A stretch of DNA of 64,000 nucleotides from Pararhizobium_B sp963838155 (GTDB lineage: Bacteria; Pseudomonadota; Alphaproteobacteria; Rhizobiales; Rhizobiaceae). The notes below the pieces were generated by a model that saw nothing but the letters and a program-made list of their open reading frames with translations, made no database searches and was not told where the DNA came from. The stretch spans positions 1 through 64,000 of the forward strand of contig CAWIQE010000019.1 in NCBI GenBank assembly GCA_963838155.1, written 5' to 3'. Of this stretch, positions 60,345 to 64,000 are shown one piece after another (the stretch's first letter is position 1; every line of letters begins with the position of its first letter). The translations under genes and the position numbers were made by a program.

Positions 60345-61870
60345 CGATGAGCACGACCATTCCCGGCGGCATCGCCAGGATGCAGCCCCCCGGCCGGGCG
60401 CCGGCGGGCAGGACCGCATCTCCGCCGGACGGCTTCGACGCGGCGTTTCGGGGTGCGGGCGGACCGTCGTCCACCTCGGCCGACGCGGACCGCGCGACGC
60501 GCGAGGCGGAGGACGGACGCGAGGCGGACGCGCGATCGGCGCACTGGGCCCATCGCCTTCCCGCAGATGACACTCCGGCGCGGGCCGGACGCGAGGCCGC
60601 CGACGGCCAGGCGGACGCAGATGCCGGCGGGCGGCTCGACGAAAAGGACGCGAAGGCCGGCCGGCCTCTCGGCAAGCACGTCCGTGCCGACGGCGACGGG
60701 ACATCGGCCGACGCGGAGGACGGCGGCGATGCGGCCGGGGACGGCAGCGAACCGGCCGAGCGCAAGAAGGACAGGACGGCGTCCCTCGCCATACCGGTCA
60801 CCGTTCAGCCGCAGACCGCTCCGGCACCCGCCTCCCGGGGCGAGGCGGAACCCCTCGGCTCGAGGAAGGCGGCCGCCAAGGACACGCCCGCGGGCGCCGC
60901 CTCGGCGACGCCGGCGGCGGAGGGCAAGCCGCGGAAGCCCGCGGCCGAGGCGGCGGAGCGGCAACCCGCCGAGGCGAAGCCGGCGGCCAGGATCCTGACG
61001 CAAGGCGCAAGCGCGCCGTCCGCGCTCGCCGGCTTCAACGCCCGCCTTGCGGCGGCGGACGCCGACCGGCGTCTTTCGAACGGGGGCGACGCGCCGCGGG
61101 CGGACGAGACCCCTCTCCCGCACGCATCCGCGCGGGCGCAGGAGCGGTCGCATTCCGAAAGGGTGCGGCAGCTCTCGGCTCTCGAGGCGGACGGATCGTC
61201 CGACGGCGGAAAAAACCGCGGCAAGGAGGAACCGGCGCCGGCGCACGGCTTCCGGCCGCAATTCCCCTCCGCCGCGGCGAACCCGCAGGGGCCCGTCGGG
61301 CCGGCCGCGGCGGGCTCCCATCCGGGCGCCAACATCGCGGCCGTCGCCGACGGCATCGCGGCGCGGCCCGACTGGACGCAGGCGCTTTCGGCCGGCGCGA
61401 CGGGCGCGACCGGGCCGGGCGGCGCGGCGAGCGGCGTCAAGGCCATGGTCGTCCAGCTCAATCCGGCCCATCTCGGGGCGGTCACGGTGACCCTGACGGT
61501 CGCCGGGGACCGTCTCGCCATCAATCTGCAGGTGCAGACGGCGGAGGCCTATCGCCAGCTTTCCACCGGCAACGACGCGATTCTCGACAAACTGAAGGGG
61601 CATGGCTATGCCGTCGAAGCCATCACGGTCCAGCACCTGGTCGTGGACCGGGCGGAGGGGCCGCAGCCGCGGCCGTTCCAGCACGCATTCGCCGGATCGC
61701 AGGGAAATCCCGGAGGATCGGCGCAGGGCGGGCAGCACATGGCAGGCCAGGGCCAGGGGCACCGCTCCGGCGGGCAGTCCGTTCCGGCCGAGGAGCGCGT
61801 GGCGGGCGGCGGCGATGCTCCCGGCCCTGCCGATCCTTCTGGCGCTCGCGCTGACGGCGTCTACATCTAG
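60341..61870 (+). CDS. fliK: Flagellar hook-length control protein FliK (MotD)
   Basis: 509 aa. The first 370 residues are low-complexity (Ala, Gly, Asp, Glu, Arg) and of little conservation, as usual. The C-terminal Flg_hook domain is AMVVQLNPAHLGAVTVTLTV, AGDRLAINLQVQTAEAYRQL, STGNDAILDKLKGHGYAVEA. It is the rhizobial MotD/FliK in its usual position after motC. In-frame ATGs at 60341 and 60347 are both possible starts; the first overlaps motC by 4 nt. Its 3' end overlaps the transglycosylase gene by 56 nt. Confidence 0.9.
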   Translation: MTMSTTIPGGIARMQPPGRAPAGRTASPPDGFDAAFRGAGGPSSTSADADRATREAEDGREADARSAHWAHRLPADDTPARAGREAADGQADADAGGRLDEKDAKAGRPLGKHVRADGDGTSADAEDGGDAAGDGSEPAERKKDRTASLAIPVTVQPQTAPAPASRGEAEPLGSRKAAAKDTPAGAASATPAAEGKPRKPAAEAAERQPAEAKPAARILTQGASAPSALAGFNARLAAADADRRLSNGGDAPRADETPLPHASARAQERSHSERVRQLSALEADGSSDGGKNRGKEEPAPAHGFRPQFPSAAANPQGPVGPAAAGSHPGANIAAVADGIAARPDWTQALSAGATGATGPGGAASGVKAMVVQLNPAHLGAVTVTLTVAGDRLAINLQVQTAEAYRQLSTGNDAILDKLKGHGYAVEAITVQHLVVDRAEGPQPRPFQHAFAGSQGNPGGSAQGGQHMAGQGQGHRSGGQSVPAEERVAGGGDAPGPADPSGARADGVYI

Positions 61871-62378
61871 CAAGGCCGCGGCGGCCGGGGGCGCGTGCGA
61901 ACGCGAGATCCTGTCGGCGGCCGAGCGCTACCGGGTGCCGGCCGGCATCCTCTATTCCGTCGGGCTCGCGGAGACCGGACGGAAGGGATCGCTGCAGCCC
62001 TATGCGCTCAACATCGAGGGCAAGGCGGTCTTCGCGGACTCCGAGGCGCAGGCGCTGCAGATCTTCGACGCGGCGCGCGCCGAGGGCAAGCAATTGATCG
62101 ACCTCGGCTGCATGCAGATCAACTACCGCTACCACCACGAGGCGTTCGCCTCCGTCGCCGGCATGCTCGACCCTCGCCGCAACGTCGACTACGCCGCGAA
62201 ATTCCTCGCAGGCCTGCACGCCCGGCACCAGACCTGGACGATGGCGGTGGCCCGCTATCATGCCGGGCCGGACAACGATCCGGCGCAGAAGCGGTATGTC
62301 TGCCGGGTCATCGCGAATCTCGTCGCCACCGGCTACGGCCGCTGGACGCCGGGCGCCCGCTCCTTCTGCCTCCCCTGA
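61815..62378 (+). CDS. Exported lytic transglycosylase-domain protein
   Basis: 187 aa. The signal peptide is MLPALPILLALALTASTSS, then the lysozyme-like fold: CEREILSAAERYRVPAGILY, SVGLAETGRKGSLQPYALNI with the presumed catalytic Glu, CMQINYRYHHEAF (the Q-I-N motif), NVDYAAKFLAGLHARHQTWT, VARYHAGPDN. It should cut peptidoglycan so that the rod or hook can pass. Such genes follow fliK in other rhizobial clusters. It starts inside the end of fliK, in another frame. Confidence 0.9.
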   Translation: MLPALPILLALALTASTSSKAAAAGGACEREILSAAERYRVPAGILYSVGLAETGRKGSLQPYALNIEGKAVFADSEAQALQIFDAARAEGKQLIDLGCMQINYRYHHEAFASVAGMLDPRRNVDYAAKFLAGLHARHQTWTMAVARYHAGPDNDPAQKRYVCRVIANLVATGYGRWTPGARSFCLP

Positions 62379-62659
62379 GCCGCAGCGCGTGTCCGTTCGG
62401 TGACACCACCGGGCCTTGCGGCGGCCGGACGGACTCGATTTCCCTTTCGAAGCAAGAGGGTCTTCGCGCCGCCGTTAACCTTTTCCACCGAAAAGTAGTG
62501 CTTCCGGCGAAGCCGAGCCACAACATCTAGATCAAATCACCACCCCGACGTCGAGCAACTGTTAATTCCGACCGGTCAATTCCTGTAGTTGTCCACGATT
62601 CCCCACCCCCGTACCCCTCAATGTCACGAGGCAACAGACTGATTCGGAGGGCGGGGCGG
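62379..62659. promoter_or_regulatory. Upstream region of the ftcR gene
   Basis: 281 bp between the transglycosylase and ftcR. The stretch 62520-62620 is less GC-rich than its neighbourhood, fitting a promoter. GGAGGGCGGGGCGG just before the ATG at 62660 supplies the ribosome-binding site. I see no recognisable operator or hairpin. Confidence 0.4.
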
Positions 62660-63331
62660 ATGATCGTCGTCGTGGACGAGCGCGAGCTCGTGACGCGCGG
62701 ATATGCATCCCTTTTCGGGCGGGAAGGTATTCCGTCCACGGGATTCGATCCGGAAGAATTCGGGGAATGGGTCAACACGGCGGCGGAGACGGACGTCGGG
62801 GCGGTCGAGGCTTTCCTGTTGGGGCAGGGCAAGCTTTCGCTCGGACTGCCGCGGGCCATTCGCGAGCGCTCGCAGGCTCCGGTGATCGCGGTCAGCGATT
62901 CGCCGTCGCTGGAGATGACGCTGGCGCTCTTCGATTCCGGCGTCGACGACGTCGTGCGCAAGCCGGTGCATCCGCGCGAGATCCTCGCCCGGGTGGCCGC
63001 GATCCGCCGACGCCTGACGGCGCTGGCGAACCACAGCGACAGCGGCGCCATCCGCGTCTTCTCGGACGGGCGCGACCCGGAAGTCGGCGGGGAGATCTTC
63101 CCGCTTCCGCGCCGCGAGCGCCGCATCCTGGAGTATCTCGTCGCCAACCGGGGCCGCAGGGTCACGAAGGGCCAGATCTTCAACGCGATCTACGGGATCT
63201 TCGACGAGGAGGTCGAGGAGAACGTCGTGGAAAGCCACATCTCGAAGCTGCGCAAGAAACTGCGCAAGCGGCTCGGACACGATCCGGTCGATTCCAAGCG
63301 CTTCCTCGGATACTGCCTCGAAGGCGCGTGA
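62660..63331 (+). CDS. ftcR: FtcR/Rem-type flagellar transcriptional regulator
   Basis: 223-aa OmpR-like regulator. It starts MIVVVDERELVTRGYASLFG at 62660, with GGAGGG upstream; a longer ATG start at 62621 is less likely. The receiver-like domain lacks the usual DD pair and phospho-acceptor Asp context (ELVTRG; FDSGVDDVVRKPVHPREI), so it may act without phosphorylation, as proposed for Rem and FtcR. The winged helix is RRERRILEYLVANRGRRVTK, GQIFNAIYGIFDEEVEENVV, ESHISKLRKKLRKRL. These proteins activate flagellar genes in Sinorhizobium and Brucella. Confidence 0.93.
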   Translation: MIVVVDERELVTRGYASLFGREGIPSTGFDPEEFGEWVNTAAETDVGAVEAFLLGQGKLSLGLPRAIRERSQAPVIAVSDSPSLEMTLALFDSGVDDVVRKPVHPREILARVAAIRRRLTALANHSDSGAIRVFSDGRDPEVGGEIFPLPRRERRILEYLVANRGRRVTKGQIFNAIYGIFDEEVEENVVESHISKLRKKLRKRLGHDPVDSKRFLGYCLEGA

Positions 63332-63431
63332 CGCCGCTCCGGCAGGCCCGGCAGAAAGCGTTCCGGGACAATCAGTTTCGCGCAAGTCCCGAAGCGTAAC
63401 CTGATCCGGAACTTCAACCGAGGGTGCTGTC

Positions 63432-64000
63432 ATGAGTCTCTATGGAATGATGCGGACCGGCGTGTCCGGAATGAACGCGCAATCGAGCAAGCTCGGCGCG
63501 GTCTCCGACAACATCGCGAACTCCGACACCACCGGCTACAAGGAAGCGGACACCCAGTTCTCCACGCTCGTCCTCCCGGATACGGGCAGCAGCTACGCCT
63601 CGGGCAGCGTCAACGCCAAGACGCGCTACAAGATCGCCGACCAGGGCGACCTGCAGGCGACCACCTCCAACACGGACCTCGCGATCAAGGGCGACGGCTT
63701 CTTCGTCGTCCAGGACGCCAACGGCCAGCAGCTCCTGACCCGGGCGGGCTCCTTCGTGCCGGACGGCAGCGGCAACCTCGTCAACGCCTCCGGGTTCACG
63801 CTTCTCGGCTACGACTATTCCTCCGGCGCGCCGTCGGTCACGGCGAACGGATATGCGGGGCTCGTGCCGGTCAACGTCGACCAGAACAACATTTCCGCGA
63901 CGGCTTCGACGAGCGGCGTCTTCACCAGCAATTTGCCGTCCGGGGCGACGGCGGTGGCGGCCGCCGACCTGCCCTCGGCGAACGGCGCGACGGCGGACTA
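63432..64000 (+). CDS. flgE: Flagellar hook protein FlgE (5' part)
   Basis: The gene runs off the window; 189 codons are visible. The N-terminus MSLYGMMRTGVSGMNAQSSK, LGAVSDNIANSDTTGYKEAD is the classical hook/rod motif, followed by GDLQATTSNTDLAIKGDGFF, VVQDANGQQLLTRAGSFVPD. It starts 100 nt after ftcR and begins the hook operon expected next in rhizobial clusters. Confidence 0.96.
   Translation, partial: MSLYGMMRTGVSGMNAQSSKLGAVSDNIANSDTTGYKEADTQFSTLVLPDTGSSYASGSVNAKTRYKIADQGDLQATTSNTDLAIKGDGFFVVQDANGQQLLTRAGSFVPDGSGNLVNASGFTLLGYDYSSGAPSVTANGYAGLVPVNVDQNNISATASTSGVFTSNLPSGATAVAAADLPSANGATAD

Overview
The window is GC-rich alphaproteobacterial chromosome, almost certainly from the order Hyphomicrobiales (Rhizobiales). 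Three things point there: the block murA / DUF2948 / hisD / UPF0262 / low-molecular-weight phosphatase / infA / maf / yacG; a rhizobial-type flagellar cluster carrying motE, motC, a motD-like fliK and an FtcR/Rem-type regulator; and many copies of a short interspersed repeat with the core CGGACGGAAAACCGG. I cannot name the genus from sequence alone.

Layout. 1-6200 (minus strand): tRNA-Phe, then the yacG-to-murA housekeeping block and a small basic protein, with a four-copy repeat array beside murA. 6347-14553: a decaying genomic island inserted in the 3' end of a tRNA-Thr gene. It holds an integrase broken by an internal stop and lacking its catalytic half, a frameshifted DUF6880-type gene, a radical SAM protein, a left-truncated IS3-family element, an intact SulP transporter and a LysR remnant, and it ends in a 23-bp imperfect copy of the tRNA 3' end. 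14605-22700: aroE, an iron-type alcohol dehydrogenase, a small cysteine-rich protein, a NitT/TauT-type ABC importer (ATPase, permease, binding protein), a secreted dual-specificity phosphatase, a class I aminotransferase and mscL. 22917-28302: a large symporter/histidine-kinase hybrid convergent with a NarL-type regulator, then two small proteins. 28299-33514: pyrD, an AT-rich orphan gene, an unrecognised 297-residue protein, a MATE exporter and a histone-deacetylase-like hydrolase.

33631-41153 carries a CAP-domain lipoprotein, a DUF6460 membrane protein and the known four-part DNA-damage module: ATP-dependent ligase plus MBL-fold exonuclease on the minus strand, and Lhr-like DEXH helicase plus PdeM phosphoesterase on the plus strand. 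The two halves are separated by about 730 bp of nested repeats.

41222-64000 is the flagellar cluster: motA-fliM-fliN-fliG-flhB on the minus strand, and flgF-fliI-orf-flgB-flgC-fliE-flgG-flgA-flgI-motE-flgH-fliL-fliP, flagellin, a probable fliH, motB-motC-fliK, a lytic transglycosylase, ftcR and the start of flgE on the plus strand. Many neighbours overlap by 4 nt, suggesting translationally coupled operons. The flagellin gene as given has two +1 frameshifts.

I found no convincing wholly new defence or mobile system. The strongest leads are the tRNA-Thr island, the flagellin frameshifts, the candidate FliH, the repeat families with a fixed 57-58 bp period, the paired GTTGACAGCTGTCAAC palindromes and the unexplained 29503-31069 locus. 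All statements rest on reading the sequence; no database search was run.
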